From Rhodovulum sp. (GTDB lineage: Bacteria > Pseudomonadota > Alphaproteobacteria > Rhodobacterales > Rhodobacteraceae): 64,000 nt of DNA. Position 1 is the first letter of the stretch, and each line of letters starts with the position of its first letter. The notes under the pieces are model-generated. The model was given only the letters and a program-made list of their open reading frames with translations, was not told the origin of the DNA and did no database searches. Of this stretch, positions 35,406 to 44,919 are shown one piece after another. The translations under genes were made by a program, and so were the position numbers. The DNA is taken from positions 186,001 to 250,000 of the forward strand of contig PALT01000033.1 in assembly GCA_002706605.1 (NCBI GenBank), given 5' to 3'.

Positions 35406-36119
35406 TCAGGACGCAGCGGCCGAGACGGCATCCAACTGGCTGTCGTCTTGGCGTGCGGCGCGGGCCGCGTGGACTAGCGCGCGGAACAGACCCATTTGGC
35501 GATGCGCATAGAACAGATGCTCGGGGTGCCATTGCACGCCGATGGCAAAGGGTTCTTTGACGCGCTCAATCGCTTGGATCATGCCGCCGGTATCGCGCGC
35601 TGCGACGCGCAACCCATCGCCCAAACAATCCACCGATTGGGAATGCAGGGCGTTGACCTTCATCGGTTTGGCGCCACTGACACCGGCCAGACGGGTGTCC
35701 GGTTCGATGCAGACGGTTTTGCGGGGCAGGATGGTCCAGACGCGCTCACTGCTGGTGTAGGTGGCATAGGCGTCTTGGTTCAACGTCCCGCCAAGGGCGA
35801 TGTTCAACATCTGACTGCCGCGACAAATGCCCAGAACCGGTTTGTTCTGAACCTGCGCCGCGCGGACCAGATCGCATTCCAGTTCATCGCGTTCGGGATC
35901 CAAACGGGCGCTGGTGATCAGCTTGCCACCATAAAGGTCGGGTGAAATATCGTCGCCGCCGCCGATGATGATCCCGTCCACCGTGGCCACATCCGCAGGG
36001 CGACCAACGCCCCACCGCACGGCCCGCCCACCGGCAAGCCAGACGTTCAGCGCGACCAGCGGAAAAATGCGCCACCCCGACCGTTTGGACGTTGTGACAC
36101 CGATCACGGGGCGGGTCAT
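35406..36119 (-). CDS. Class I glutamine amidotransferase-like gamma-glutamyl hydrolase
   Basis: This 237-residue peptidase C26-type protein is related to PuuD and gamma-glutamyl-GABA hydrolases. The catalytic triad is visible: the cysteine in VLGICRGSQMLNIALGG (about residue 99) and the His-Glu pair in IGVQWHPEHLF (near 210). GIIIGGGDDISPDLYGG is the typical early loop. The start at 36119 overlaps the stop of the amidoligase gene (ATGA), so the two are made together. That suggests a pathway in which an amino group is ligated to a gamma-glutamyl-like carboxylate and later released or processed. The substrate is unknown. Confidence 0.85.
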   Translation of the reverse strand: MTRPVIGVTTSKRSGWRIFPLVALNVWLAGGRAVRWGVGRPADVATVDGIIIGGGDDISPDLYGGKLITSARLDPERDELECDLVRAAQVQNKPVLGICRGSQMLNIALGGTLNQDAYATYTSSERVWTILPRKTVCIEPDTRLAGVSGAKPMKVNALHSQSVDCLGDGLRVAARDTGGMIQAIERVKEPFAIGVQWHPEHLFYAHRQMGLFRALVHAARAARQDDSQLDAVSAAAS

Positions 36120-37078
36120 GACGTGCCCCCCAGACCGCCCAACAGTTTGCCGCATTCCTTGGCCCAGTCGGACCGGAACAGGGTGATGCCCTGATGCGCA
36201 TCGACATAGGCCGTGCCGAGTTTGTCCAACAGATCATCGCTTGCCGCGATCTGTTCGACCAGACGCCAGCGGTCCCATTCGGTGACCAACGTCCAGTCGG
36301 GGTCATCAATCCGGCAATCGGGCAGGCGAAAGTGGAACGTGGGTCGCGCCGTGACGGCGGTGTCCGTGCCGATTTTGGCGGTTACACGATCCGCGTCCAG
36401 ATGGGCAAAGATCGGCAACATGTCGAGGCCGCGGTTACGCGACGGGGTGTCCTCTAGATAGAGGTCGATCAGATCGCTCAGCGACGCATCGCGCCCCAGT
36501 TCGACCAGATGACGCACAAAGGAGGTCGGATAAGGATCTGTGAACGGCAATGCGTTGCGCGACTCGTCAATCGGACGCGCCGCGCGCATCCAGTCCTCGA
36601 TCAACGCATAGGCCAACAGGGGGCGCAGGATGTCGGATGTGTCGGTGCTGGCGATTTCGACGTTCAGATGGACGCCAAAGCCGAAATACCACGCAGATGT
36701 ACTACCCAAGGCGCCACGATCACAAAGGACCGCGCGCAGGTGATCAAGGCGGTCCAACCCGTCCGCGTCCAGGGGTTCGGTGACGATTTCAACCGGCACG
36801 ACCTCACGGCCCAAGGCCAGACCGGCGTCGCGAAAAGTGCTGGCACTGGCCTTGCGCAGGGCGGTGTCGAGATACACCTCGACATCGCCGATGCCCGTGT
36901 CACGGACCGTCCAGATGGTGGTGTCGTCTTGATGGGCGGTGCCGTTCAGGACCTTTGCCACGATCGCGGCGACCTGATCTTCGGGCAGGCCGCCCAGTTC
37001 GATCTCGACCCCCGTCAGGCGGGGATCGCCGTCGGCATTGGTCGGCTGGGGCAGGGGGCGAAAGGCGGTGTTCGTCAT
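36116..37078 (-). CDS. Putative amidoligase
   Basis: The 320-residue protein resembles the putative amidoligase family (PF12224), a distant branch of the glutamine-synthetase/GCS-type ligases. Visible family features are GDPRLTGVEIELGGL near residue 17 (acidic ATP/metal site), TEPLDADGLDRLDHLR near 100, and FGFGVHLNVEIAS near 132, where HLN is characteristic. RPTFHFRLPDCRIDD lies later. It is predicted to form amide bonds using ATP. It pairs with the downstream amidotransferase through an ATGA overlap and follows rlmN by 38 bases on the same strand. Confidence 0.75.
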   Translation of the reverse strand: MTNTAFRPLPQPTNADGDPRLTGVEIELGGLPEDQVAAIVAKVLNGTAHQDDTTIWTVRDTGIGDVEVYLDTALRKASASTFRDAGLALGREVVPVEIVTEPLDADGLDRLDHLRAVLCDRGALGSTSAWYFGFGVHLNVEIASTDTSDILRPLLAYALIEDWMRAARPIDESRNALPFTDPYPTSFVRHLVELGRDASLSDLIDLYLEDTPSRNRGLDMLPIFAHLDADRVTAKIGTDTAVTARPTFHFRLPDCRIDDPDWTLVTEWDRWRLVEQIAASDDLLDKLGTAYVDAHQGITLFRSDWAKECGKLLGGLGGTS

Positions 37079-37116
37079 AAACGACTAACTATATCACCGC
37101 CCCAAAGGTTCCAGCG

Positions 37117-38310
37117 TTATTCGCCCTGATTAACCTCGGCCTCGATCTGGGCGCGGGATTTGCGGGCGCGTTCGGTTGCCGATTTCAACTGGCCACAGGC
37201 GGCCATGATGTCCTCGCCGCGGGGGGTGCGGATGGGCGAGGCATAACCGGCCTTATAGATGATGTCGGCAAACGCCTCGATCCGGTCCCAGTCCGAGCGT
37301 TGATAGGGCGAACCGGGCCATTCGTTGAACGGGATCAGGTTGATCTTGGCAGGGATGCCTTGGATCAGTTTGACCAGACGGCGCGCATCAGAATCCGTGT
37401 CGTTCACGTCCTTGAGCATCACGTATTCAAACGTGATCCGCTCGCTGTTGGACAGTTTCGGATAGGCCTTGAGCGCCTCAAGCAGTTCCGCGATGTTCCA
37501 GCGTTTGTTGATCGGGACCAGCTTGTCGCGCACCTCATCCGTGGTGGCGTGAAAGCTGATGGCCAGCATACAACCGATTTCCTCGGCGGTGCGGGCGATT
37601 TCGGGCACCACGCCGGATGTCGACAGGGTGATCCGGCGGCGCGACAGGGAAATACCTTCGCCGTCCATGGCGATCTTCATCGCGTCGCGGACATTTTCAA
37701 AGTTGTACAGAGGTTCGCCCATGCCCATCAGAACGATGTTGGACAAAAGACGCGGACCGGATTCGCCCGTCCCCACACCCGGTTCGGGCCATTCGCCCAG
37801 ATCGTCGCGCGCCATCATGATCTGACCGACGATTTCGGCGGCGGTTAGGTTCCGGACCAGTTTCTGCGTCCCCGTGTGGCAGAACGAACAGGTCAGGGTA
37901 CAGCCCACCTGCGACGACACGCACAGCGTGCCGCGGTCGGTCTCGGGGATATAGACGACCTCAACCTCATGACCGCCCGCGATGCGCACCAGATACTTGC
38001 GGGTGCCATCCGCGCTGACCTGTTTGCTGACCATTTCGGGGATCGAGACGGTGAACTTTTCGTCCAGCTCGGCGCGATAGGCCTTGGACAGGTTCGTCAT
38101 GTCCGCAAAGTCGCGCACGCCCCATTGATAGATCCATTGCCAGATCTGGTTCACGCGCATCTTGGCCTGCTTTTCCGGCGTGCCACCCGCGATCAGCGTG
38201 TCGCGCAATTGCTCACGCGTGAGGCCGACAAGGTTGGTCTTGCCGCCTGTGTCGGTCTTACGGGGAATGGTCATCACGTCCTGCGTGATAGGGGCGCTGG
38301 CTTGCATCAT
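37117..38310 (-). CDS. rlmN: Dual-specificity RNA methyltransferase (23S rRNA A2503 / tRNA A37)
   Basis: This radical-SAM enzyme makes 2-methyladenosine. The 397-residue protein has the cluster motif [13 protein letters not shown] (C-x3-C-x2-C, about residues 141-148), [16 protein letters not shown] (SAM GE motif) and the methylated catalytic cysteine in [11 protein letters not shown] near residue 371. The first two codons are both ATG; either may start. Length is normal. It is the first of three minus-strand genes with the amidoligase pair. Confidence 0.96.
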   Translation of the reverse strand: MMQASAPITQDVMTIPRKTDTGGKTNLVGLTREQLRDTLIAGGTPEKQAKMRVNQIWQWIYQWGVRDFADMTNLSKAYRAELDEKFTVSIPEMVSKQVSADGTRKYLVRIAGGHEVEVVYIPETDRGTLCVSSQVGCTLTCSFCHTGTQKLVRNLTAAEIVGQIMMARDDLGEWPEPGVGTGESGPRLLSNIVLMGMGEPLYNFENVRDAMKIAMDGEGISLSRRRITLSTSGVVPEIARTAEEIGCMLAISFHATTDEVRDKLVPINKRWNIAELLEALKAYPKLSNSERITFEYVMLKDVNDTDSDARRLVKLIQGIPAKINLIPFNEWPGSPYQRSDWDRIEAFADIIYKAGYASPIRTPRGEDIMAACGQLKSATERARKSRAQIEAEVNQGE

Positions 38311-38403
38311 TCAATCCTCGGGAAATCAGGGATGGCTGATACACGATTTTTTCCGAGTCTGCAAAGGCATGCTGCATATGCTCGGTTTTGGGTGGGGACG
38401 AAC

Positions 38404-38428
38404 GAAAAAGGGCGCCGCATGGCGCCCC
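38404..38428 (-). terminator. Terminator after the IalB-family gene
   Basis: GGGCGCC pairs with GGCGCCC around GCAT. On the minus strand the stem runs into CTTTTTC. It lies 22 bases after the ialB stop. Confidence 0.75.
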
Positions 38429-38450
38429 GTTCAATCCGTTTGCGTGGGCC

Positions 38451-38984
38451 TTAGGCCCCGCAGTAATTCGCCGCCGATTCCGAGGCGGCGGTAAAGCCCA
38501 GTAGCGAGAAGGTATCTTTGGTGATGGTGCCGCGCGACGAGCGGGCGGTCAGTGTCGCCTCGGCGCCGCGTTTCATGGCCGCGATGATCTTGGAATCATC
38601 TGCGGGCGTCGCGGGCCACGCCCATTCGCCATCGGTGAACAGCTCAAACTTGTTGTCGCCGATTTCCATCGAGACAAAGCTGTTCGGCGCGAACGGATAG
38701 CCGCCCGTAAAGGACACGACGCCACCCGATTTGCCACGGTTGAATGTCACGAACAACATGATGTCACCGCGGCGCACGGCCTTGATCCGGCCGTTTTCAT
38801 CGGTGTTCACGGTTTCCTTGGGGATCGCCACGCCAAAGCATTCGTTCGGGGTCTGCGGCGGTTCGGCGAACACATTCCAATGGGTTTGTTCGTCGACTTT
38901 GTTGGTCGTTTCCTGCGCAACTGCGCCCGTGCTGACGCCGGCAACCAGTGCGGCGGCCAATCCGAATTTCGCCCATGAAGTCAT
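38451..38984 (-). CDS. Invasion-associated locus B (IalB) family protein
   Basis: This periplasmic protein of 177 residues has a signal peptide (MTSWAKFGLAAALVAGVSTG, cut after AVA at about residue 24). The mature part has HWNVFAEPPQTPNECFGVAIP with one cysteine, FVTFNRGKSGGVVSFTGGYP, and a C-terminal cysteine in ANYCGA likely paired with the first. The family was named from Bartonella invasion but is common in free-living relatives, where its role is not settled. The start at 38984 begins the signal peptide and has GGAGG upstream; the frame is open further, which is ignored. Confidence 0.85.
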   Translation of the reverse strand: MTSWAKFGLAAALVAGVSTGAVAQETTNKVDEQTHWNVFAEPPQTPNECFGVAIPKETVNTDENGRIKAVRRGDIMLFVTFNRGKSGGVVSFTGGYPFAPNSFVSMEIGDNKFELFTDGEWAWPATPADDSKIIAAMKRGAEATLTARSSRGTITKDTFSLLGFTAASESAANYCGA

Positions 38985-39157
38985 AGTACTCACAGCCTCC
39001 AGCTGTATTTGCCTCGTGCGACCGCCTGTGGTCGTTTGCGCGACCTTTTCCTGTGGCGGATCGTAATTCAACTCGATATTTGCCAGAATAGCGCGAACGT
39101 GGGGATTTTTGAAACCCCCGTAAGCATAAATTCGCCCACAAATAAGCGAGGATTCGC

Positions 39158-40162
39158 ATGACCAACCCGGCACCCCTTGTTGAGATCTGGCGCGGCCCGC
39201 TGGCCGAGTCCCTGCATTCCGGTCACGTGGTGGTCTGTGATCATACCGGTCAGATCGTTTTTGCGCTGGGCAATCCGGATCAGGTGATCCTGCCGCGTTC
39301 CTCGGTGAAGATGATTCAGGCCCTGCCCCTGATGGAAAGTGGCGCGGCAGATGCGTTCGGGTTGGGGCCCTCGCAACTGGCGCTGGCCTGTGCCTCGCAT
39401 CAGGGCGCGCCGATGCATACGGACCCCGTCGCGGCGTGGCTGTCGGAACTGGGCCTGACGGATGACGACATGCGCTGTGGCGCCGAGGTGCCGCGCGATC
39501 GCGACACGAAACACGCGATGATCCGCGCCGAAGGGTCGCCCTGTCAGGCGCATAACAACTGTTCGGGCAAACACTGCGGGTTTCTGACCCTGAACAAACA
39601 CATCGGGGGCGGCACGGAATATGTCGACCCGACCCATCCGGTCCAGATTGCCGCGCGCGATGCGTTTGAATCGGTCACGGATATGGATAGCCCCGGTTTT
39701 GGCATCGACGGGTGCTCGGCCCCGAATTTTGCCACGACGATGTATGGTCTGGCCCGCGCAATGGCCTATTTCGCCGCCGCCGACGTCGACAGTTCGGACA
39801 AACGCGAATCCGGTGCGGCGCGCCTGCGTCAGGCGATGATCGCCTATCCGCATCTGGTTGCCGGTGACGGGCGCGCCTGTACTGAATTGATGGCCGCCGC
39901 AAAAGGTCAGGCCGCGATCAAAACAGGGGCCGAGGGCGTGTTCACCGCGATTCTGCCCGAGCAAAAGCTGGGCGTCGCGGTTAAGGTCACGGATGGCGCA
40001 ACACGGGCCAGCGAATGCACGATTGCCGCCGTTCTGGTGCGCTTGGGCATTCTGGACGCCAATGATCCGGCGGTGATCAAGCGGATGACGCCGCGCGTCC
40101 ACAATTGGCGCGGGATGGATACCGGTATGATCCGCCCCGCCGCCGGATTGATCGACGCCTAG
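39158..40162 (+). CDS. L-asparaginase II family protein
   Basis: The 334-residue cytosolic protein is of the Rhizobium-type asparaginase II family, unrelated to E. coli AnsB. Visible motifs are EIWRGPLAESLHSGHVVVCD at the start, ILPRSSVKMIQALPLMESGA near residue 46 (with the Ser and Lys thought to be catalytic), and AHNNCSGKHCGFL near residue 130, whose cysteine binds zinc in characterised homologues. It should hydrolyse L-asparagine to aspartate and ammonia. It is divergent from ialB and convergent with serB; the two stop codons share the palindrome CTAG. Confidence 0.9.
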   Translation: MTNPAPLVEIWRGPLAESLHSGHVVVCDHTGQIVFALGNPDQVILPRSSVKMIQALPLMESGAADAFGLGPSQLALACASHQGAPMHTDPVAAWLSELGLTDDDMRCGAEVPRDRDTKHAMIRAEGSPCQAHNNCSGKHCGFLTLNKHIGGGTEYVDPTHPVQIAARDAFESVTDMDSPGFGIDGCSAPNFATTMYGLARAMAYFAAADVDSSDKRESGAARLRQAMIAYPHLVAGDGRACTELMAAAKGQAAIKTGAEGVFTAILPEQKLGVAVKVTDGATRASECTIAAVLVRLGILDANDPAVIKRMTPRVHNWRGMDTGMIRPAAGLIDA

Positions 40163-41034
40163 GCCGCGAATTCGTCCTTGGCATAGCCTTGGATGTACAG
40201 CAGTGCCGACAGGTCGCCGTGGTTGATGCGGATATCGCATTCGGCGGCGACCGTCGGTTTCGCGTGCAGGGCAACGCCCGCACCGGCAAGACCCAGCATC
40301 CCCAGATCGTTCGCGCCGTCCCCGACGGCCATGACGTCCTCGTGCGTCAGGCCCAAACGCGCGCTGATCTCTTTCAGGGCCTGCACTTTGGCCTCACGAC
40401 CTAGAATCGGCATCCCCACCTCACCGGTCAGCACACCGTTTTCGACCAACAATGTGTTCGCGCGGTTCTCGTCAAAGCCCAATTCGCCTGCGACATTTTG
40501 GGTAAATGCGGTGAACCCACCCGACACCAACGCGGCATAGGCCCCGTTCGCCTTCATCGTCGACAGCAACGCGCGACCACCCGGCATGAACGTGATCCGC
40601 GTGGCCAGAACATGGGCGATCACGGCCTCATCCAAACCCTTCAGCAGACCCACCCGTTCCTTGAGCGCGCCCTCAAAATCCAGCTCGCCGTTCATGGCGC
40701 GTGCAGTGATGTCCTTGACCCGCTCACCGACGCCCGCCTCATCGGCCAGTTCGTCGATGCATTCCTGCTCGATCATGGTACTATCCATATCTGCCAAAAG
40801 CATTTTTTTCTTTCGACCCTCTGCGGGCTGCACCACCATATCGACGCCCATCGGTTGCATATCCGACCACACATCCCACCGGTTTTCGGGCACGATTTCG
40901 ATCGCGAATTCGGCGGCCTCATCCGGCGCCAACCATTGGGCATCGCCACCGCCCCACGCGTTGCGCAGCGCGTCCACCGTCGCCGGTGTCAGGGTCGGGT
41001 TTTTCGGGTTCGACAAGAGGGTGACGATGTACAT
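40159..41034 (-). CDS. serB: Phosphoserine phosphatase
   Basis: This HAD-family enzyme carries out the last step of serine synthesis. The 291-residue protein has an N-terminal regulatory extension (about 1-80). The catalytic DxDST is in [20 protein letters not shown] (about residue 91), SGGFTAFT is motif II, and [11 protein letters not shown] is motif III/IV. A frame extends upstream to 41349, but the ATG at 41034 gives the family length. It is divergent from serC-serA, so the serine genes face each other across a 157-base control region. Confidence 0.96.
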   Translation of the reverse strand: MYIVTLLSNPKNPTLTPATVDALRNAWGGGDAQWLAPDEAAEFAIEIVPENRWDVWSDMQPMGVDMVVQPAEGRKKKMLLADMDSTMIEQECIDELADEAGVGERVKDITARAMNGELDFEGALKERVGLLKGLDEAVIAHVLATRITFMPGGRALLSTMKANGAYAALVSGGFTAFTQNVAGELGFDENRANTLLVENGVLTGEVGMPILGREAKVQALKEISARLGLTHEDVMAVGDGANDLGMLGLAGAGVALHAKPTVAAECDIRINHGDLSALLYIQGYAKDEFAA

Positions 41035-41120
41035 GGTCGTGTTTCCGATAGTGAACAGGGGTGTCGTATTTGTGCTCTTAAACGGCGCAATAGCGCGTCT
41101 TTCCCTCTTGCGCCAGAGCC

Positions 41121-41191
41121 GCGTGCCCCGTAGATGCGGTCTCGGGACACCCTTCCCCAACGAAGGGCGATTATCTGGAAGGATACCAGAA
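41121..41191 (+). ncRNA. serC leader RNA
   Basis: Three hairpins precede serC. In the first, GTGCCCCG (41123-41130) pairs with CGGGACAC (41143-41150) with one mismatch and an inner AGA/TCT extension. The second is CCTTC/GAAGG. The third, TCTGG (41174-41178) with CCAGA (41186-41190), holds the ribosome site AAGGA in its loop. A conserved serC leader motif in alphaproteobacteria is known to have a last stem overlapping the serC ribosome site, which matches. It probably controls translation; the ligand or signal is not known. Confidence 0.65.
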
Positions 41192-42346
41192 ATGACTATC
41201 GAACAACCGGCTGCGCGCCCGGCTAATCCGCGCTTTTCTTCTGGCCCCTGTGCCAAGAACCCCGCTTTCTCCTTGGACAAACTGAATGATGCCGCTCTGG
41301 GCCGTTCGCACCGTGCCGCCGTCGGCAAGGCCAAGCTGAAAGACGCCATTGAAACGACCCGCGAGATTCTGGGCGTTCCGGCAGATTACAAAATCGGTAT
41401 CGTACCGGCGTCGGACACCGGCGCAGTTGAAATGGCTATGTGGTCGCTGCTTGGCGCACGCAAGGCCACGATGGTCGCTTGGGAATCCTTTGGTGCAGGC
41501 TGGGTCACGGATGTGGTCAAACAGCTGAAGATCGAGGCAGACGTCAAAACCGCCGAATACGGCGAGATCGTCGATTTCGCCGAGATCGATTTCAACACCG
41601 ACGTCGTGTTCACGTGGAACGGCACCACCTCGGGTGTGCGCGTTGCCAATGGTGATGCGATCCCCGCCGACCGCGAAGGTCTGACCATCTGCGATGCCAC
41701 CTCGGCCGCATTCGCGATGGACCTGCCGTGGGACAAACTGGATGTGACCACGTTCAGCTGGCAAAAGGTTCTGGGTGGTGAGGCCGCGCATGGCATGATC
41801 ATCCTTAGCCCGCGCGCGGTTGAGCGTCTGGAAACCTACACCCCCGCATGGCCCCTGCCGAAAATCTTCCGCATGACCAAAGGCGGCAAGCTGATCGACG
41901 GTATCTTTGTCGGTGAAACCATCAACACGCCCTCGATGCTGGCGGTTGAGGACTATCTGGTTGCGCTGGACTGGGCGAAATCGATCGGTGGCCTGAAAGG
42001 TCTGATCGCACGCGCCGATGCCAACGCTCAGGCCGTTTGGGATTTCTGCGCGGCACGCGACTGGATCGACAACCTTGCCGTTGATCCCGCGACCCGTTCG
42101 AACACCAGCGTCTGCCTGAAGTTCACCGATGATCGCATCCAAGACGGTGCAGCATTCGCCAAGGCCGTTGCAAAACGTCTGGAAAAAGAAGGCGTTGCTC
42201 TGGACATCGGTGCCTACCGCGACGCGCCTGCCGGTCTGCGCATCTGGTGTGGTGGCACGGTTGAGACCGCCGATGTTGCGGCGATGCTGCCGTGGCTGGA
42301 ATGGGCGTTCAACGCCGAAATCGAAGCCCAGACCGAAGCGGCCTAA
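41192..42346 (+). CDS. serC: Phosphoserine aminotransferase
   Basis: This PLP enzyme converts 3-phosphohydroxypyruvate and glutamate to phosphoserine. The 384 residues start [20 protein letters not shown] after a short lead and contain [22 protein letters not shown]. The PLP lysine is in [18 protein letters not shown], near residue 196. It is the alphaproteobacterial long form, about 384 residues, rather than the 360-residue enterobacterial type. The start at 41192 has GGAAGGA inside the last hairpin of the leader. serA follows after 75 bases. Confidence 0.96.
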   Translation: MTIEQPAARPANPRFSSGPCAKNPAFSLDKLNDAALGRSHRAAVGKAKLKDAIETTREILGVPADYKIGIVPASDTGAVEMAMWSLLGARKATMVAWESFGAGWVTDVVKQLKIEADVKTAEYGEIVDFAEIDFNTDVVFTWNGTTSGVRVANGDAIPADREGLTICDATSAAFAMDLPWDKLDVTTFSWQKVLGGEAAHGMIILSPRAVERLETYTPAWPLPKIFRMTKGGKLIDGIFVGETINTPSMLAVEDYLVALDWAKSIGGLKGLIARADANAQAVWDFCAARDWIDNLAVDPATRSNTSVCLKFTDDRIQDGAAFAKAVAKRLEKEGVALDIGAYRDAPAGLRIWCGGTVETADVAAMLPWLEWAFNAEIEAQTEAA

Positions 42347-42370
42347 TCGGCCCTCTGTGACCTGATTTAC

Positions 42371-42389
42371 CGGGCCCCGCGTGGGCCCG
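42371..42389 (+). promoter_or_regulatory. Hairpin between serC and serA
   Basis: CGGGCCC pairs with GGGCCCG across CGCGT, with no T tract after it. It is better read as an intercistronic stem that protects or separates the two messages than as a full terminator. Confidence 0.45.
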
Positions 42390-42421
42390 GACCATCCCCC
42401 CTATACCTAGGAGTGTGCCAG

Positions 42422-44017
42422 ATGGCCCCCAAAGTTCTTGTATCCGATAAACTGTCTGAAACCGCTGTTCAGATTTTCCGCGACCGCGGTATCGAGGTCG
42501 ACTTCATGCCCGAGCTGGGCAAAGACAAAGAAAAACTGGCCGAGGTGATCGGCAAATACGACGGACTGGCCATTCGTTCGGCCACCAAAGTCACGCCCAG
42601 CCTGCTGGAGCACGCGGACAACCTGAAAGTTGTCGGTCGCGCCGGTATCGGTACGGACAACGTCGACAAAGAAGCATCGTCGAAAAAAGGCGTGATCGTC
42701 ATGAACACGCCGTTCGGCAACATGATCACCACCGCCGAGCACGCCATCGCGATGATGTTCGCCGTTGCCCGTCAGATCCCCGAAGCATCTGCGTCCACCC
42801 ACGCTGGCAAATGGGAAAAGTCGAAATTCATGGGGGTTGAGCTGACCGGCAAGACCCTTGGCGTTATCGGTGCCGGTAACATCGGTGGCATCGTGTGCGA
42901 CCGTGCGCGCGGCCTGAAAATGAAGGTCATCGCGTTCGACCCGTTCCTGTCGGAAGAAAAAGCCGAAAAGATGCAGGTCGAAAAGGTCGAGCTGGACGAG
43001 CTGCTGACCCGCGCCGATTTCATCACCCTGCACGTGCCGCTGACCGATGGCACCCGCAACATCCTGTCGGCTGAAAACCTCGCCAAGACCAAAAAAGGCG
43101 TGCGCATCATCAACTGTGCCCGTGGTGGTCTGGTTGACGAAGAGGCACTGGCCGAACTGCTGAAATCCGGCCACGTTGCCGGCGCAGCGTTCGACGTGTT
43201 CGCGGTTGAGCCCGCTGTCGACAACGTTCTGTTCAACCTGCCCAACGTCGTCTGCACCCCGCACTTGGGCGCATCGACCACCGAGGCACAGGAAAACGTG
43301 GCCCTGCAGGTTGCGGAACAGATGTCGGATTACCTGCTGACCGGTGCGGTTCAGAACGCTCTGAACATGCCGTCCGTCACCGCCGAAGAAGCCAAGGTCA
43401 TGGGCCCGTGGATCAAACTGGCCGGTCATCTGGGTGGTTTCGTGGGGCAACTGACGGATGAGCCGATCAAGTCGATCAACGTGCTCTATGACGGTGTTGC
43501 TGCCGAGATGAACCTTGAGGCGCTGAACTGTGCCGCCGTTGCAGGCATCATGCAGGCGACCAACCCCGACGTGAACCTTGTGTCCGCGCCGGTCATCGCC
43601 GAAGAGCGTGGCGTCAAGATCAGCAAAACCACCCAGCACAAATCGGGTGTGTTCGACGGCTATGTCAAACTGACCGTGAAAACCGAGACCCGTGAACGCT
43701 CGATCGCCGGTACCGTGTTTAGCGACGGCAAGCCGCGCTTTATCCAGATCAAAGGCATCAACATCGACGCCGAAGTGGGTGAGCACATGCTCTACACCAC
43801 CAACGAAGACGTGCCGGGCATCATCGGGACGCTGGGTCAGGTTCTGGGCGAAAACGGCATGAACATCGCCAACTTTACCCTTGGTCGTTCGGATCAGGGC
43901 GGCAACGCCATCGCGCTGCTGTATCTTGACCAAAGCCCCAGCGCCGATGTCCTGAAGGCCCTGAAAGACACCGGTAAATTCCAACAGGTTCGTCCGCTGG
44001 AATTCGACGTGGCCTAA
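42422..44017 (+). CDS. serA: D-3-phosphoglycerate dehydrogenase
   Basis: This NAD-dependent enzyme carries out the first step of serine synthesis. The 531 residues have the substrate domain, the NAD-binding GKTLGVIGAGNIGGIVCDRA (about residue 143), the catalytic arginine in NCARGGLVDEEAL, and the histidine in CTPHLGASTTEAQ. An allosteric intervening domain and a C-terminal ACT domain (DVPGIIGTLGQVLGENGMNI) follow, as in the long type 1 form. The start is the ATG at 42422 with AGGAG ten bases before. An in-frame ATG nine bases upstream lies inside the ribosome site spacing and is unlikely. Confidence 0.97.
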   Translation: MAPKVLVSDKLSETAVQIFRDRGIEVDFMPELGKDKEKLAEVIGKYDGLAIRSATKVTPSLLEHADNLKVVGRAGIGTDNVDKEASSKKGVIVMNTPFGNMITTAEHAIAMMFAVARQIPEASASTHAGKWEKSKFMGVELTGKTLGVIGAGNIGGIVCDRARGLKMKVIAFDPFLSEEKAEKMQVEKVELDELLTRADFITLHVPLTDGTRNILSAENLAKTKKGVRIINCARGGLVDEEALAELLKSGHVAGAAFDVFAVEPAVDNVLFNLPNVVCTPHLGASTTEAQENVALQVAEQMSDYLLTGAVQNALNMPSVTAEEAKVMGPWIKLAGHLGGFVGQLTDEPIKSINVLYDGVAAEMNLEALNCAAVAGIMQATNPDVNLVSAPVIAEERGVKISKTTQHKSGVFDGYVKLTVKTETRERSIAGTVFSDGKPRFIQIKGINIDAEVGEHMLYTTNEDVPGIIGTLGQVLGENGMNIANFTLGRSDQGGNAIALLYLDQSPSADVLKALKDTGKFQQVRPLEFDVA

Positions 44018-44040
44018 GGCGCCGCATAAGGTATGAAAAC

Positions 44041-44073
44041 AAGGCCCGCCGCATCCGTGGCGGGCCTTTGCAT
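44041..44073 (+). terminator. Terminator after serA
   Basis: AAGGCCCGCC pairs with GGCGGGCCTT around an eight-base loop, followed by a T-rich stretch. It ends the serC-serA transcript 23 bases after serA and overlaps the first possible ATG of the next gene (44068), which argues against that start. Confidence 0.8.
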
Positions 44074-44082
44074 TTGGAACGG

Positions 44083-44841
44083 ATGGTTTTGATGGGCTGC
44101 TTTTACGCGATTGGCGATATCCACGGGTATCTGAACAAGCTGGAGGGCGCGCATGCCTTGATCGCCGCCGACCGTGCCGAAAACGCCGGTTTTGCGGACG
44201 CGCCGGTGGTGCATGTGGGCGATTACGCGGATCGCGGGCCGGACGTGGCGGGGGTGCTGGAGTATCTCATGGCGGGAACGGCCAAGGGCGCGCCGTGGAT
44301 TACGCTGCGCGGCAATCACGACCGGATGATGTGGCTGTTTCTACAGGACCCCGCGCAGGACGATCCGGTTCGCCCCGATTTGCACTGGCTTGAGGATCGG
44401 ATCGGCGGGCGCAAAACGCTGGCGTCATATGGGGTGAATGCAGGGCATGATCGTACCGTTGCCGCCATCCACGCCGATGCACGCGCCAAGGTGCCACAGG
44501 CGCATCTGGATTTCATCATGTCCTGCCCCCTGTGGCACGACGGCGGGGACGTGTTTTTCTGTCACGCAGGCGTGCGGCCGGGCGTCGATCTGCACCAACA
44601 GGACGAAAACGATCTGGTCTGGATACGCGACGGGTTTCTGAACGATCAGACCGACCACGGCCCCCTGATTGTGCACGGGCACACCGCGATTGATGACGTA
44701 ACGCACTATGGCAACCGTCTGAACATCGACACGCGGGCGGGCTATGACGGCCCCCTTAGCGTGGTTGCGATTGACGGGCGGCAGGTCTGGCAGATCACCG
44801 CGACGGGCCGCGTGCCGATCACGCCGACGCCTGCGCAATAA
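44083..44841 (+). CDS. Metallophosphoesterase of the PPP (serine/threonine phosphatase) type
   Basis: The 252-residue cytosolic protein has the five metal/phosphate motifs of the PPP family. FYAIGDIHGYLNKLEGAHAL is near the N-terminus, followed by HVGDYADRGPDVAGVLEYL, LRGNHDRMMWLF, VFFCHAGVRPGVDL and LIVHGHTAIDD. Bacterial members act on phosphoproteins or on diadenosine tetraphosphate; the target here is unknown. Starts at 44083 and 44092 are both possible; 44068 would sit in the terminator. Its stop overlaps the start of the following hairpin. Confidence 0.85.
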   Translation: MVLMGCFYAIGDIHGYLNKLEGAHALIAADRAENAGFADAPVVHVGDYADRGPDVAGVLEYLMAGTAKGAPWITLRGNHDRMMWLFLQDPAQDDPVRPDLHWLEDRIGGRKTLASYGVNAGHDRTVAAIHADARAKVPQAHLDFIMSCPLWHDGGDVFFCHAGVRPGVDLHQQDENDLVWIRDGFLNDQTDHGPLIVHGHTAIDDVTHYGNRLNIDTRAGYDGPLSVVAIDGRQVWQITATGRVPITPTPAQ

Positions 44842-44905
44842 AAAACCGCCCGCGACAGAGGAGGCGGGCGGTTCTTTAACCGGTGTGGGAGGACACCGGT
44901 GAGGG
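44840..44905 (-). ncRNA. Two-hairpin RNA with anti-Shine-Dalgarno loops, 3' of DUF1127
   Basis: On the minus strand, 19 bases after the DUF1127 stop, ACCGGTGT and ACACCGGT form a perfect 8-bp stem whose six-base loop is exactly CCTCCC. A second hairpin follows: AACCGCCCGC pairs with GCGGGCGGTT around CTCCTCTGTC, then six Ts, so it doubles as a terminator. Hairpins with C/U-rich CCUCC loops next to DUF1127 genes are the hallmark of CcsR-type (cuckoo family) small RNAs of alphaproteobacteria. It is probably processed from the DUF1127 message. Confidence 0.65.
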
Positions 44906-44919
44906 AAATCGGAAATCCG

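Noticed and set aside
44068-44082. ATG at 44068 as the start of the phosphatase
   Set aside because: It lies within the 3' stem of the serA terminator, and better placed ATGs follow at 44083 and 44092.
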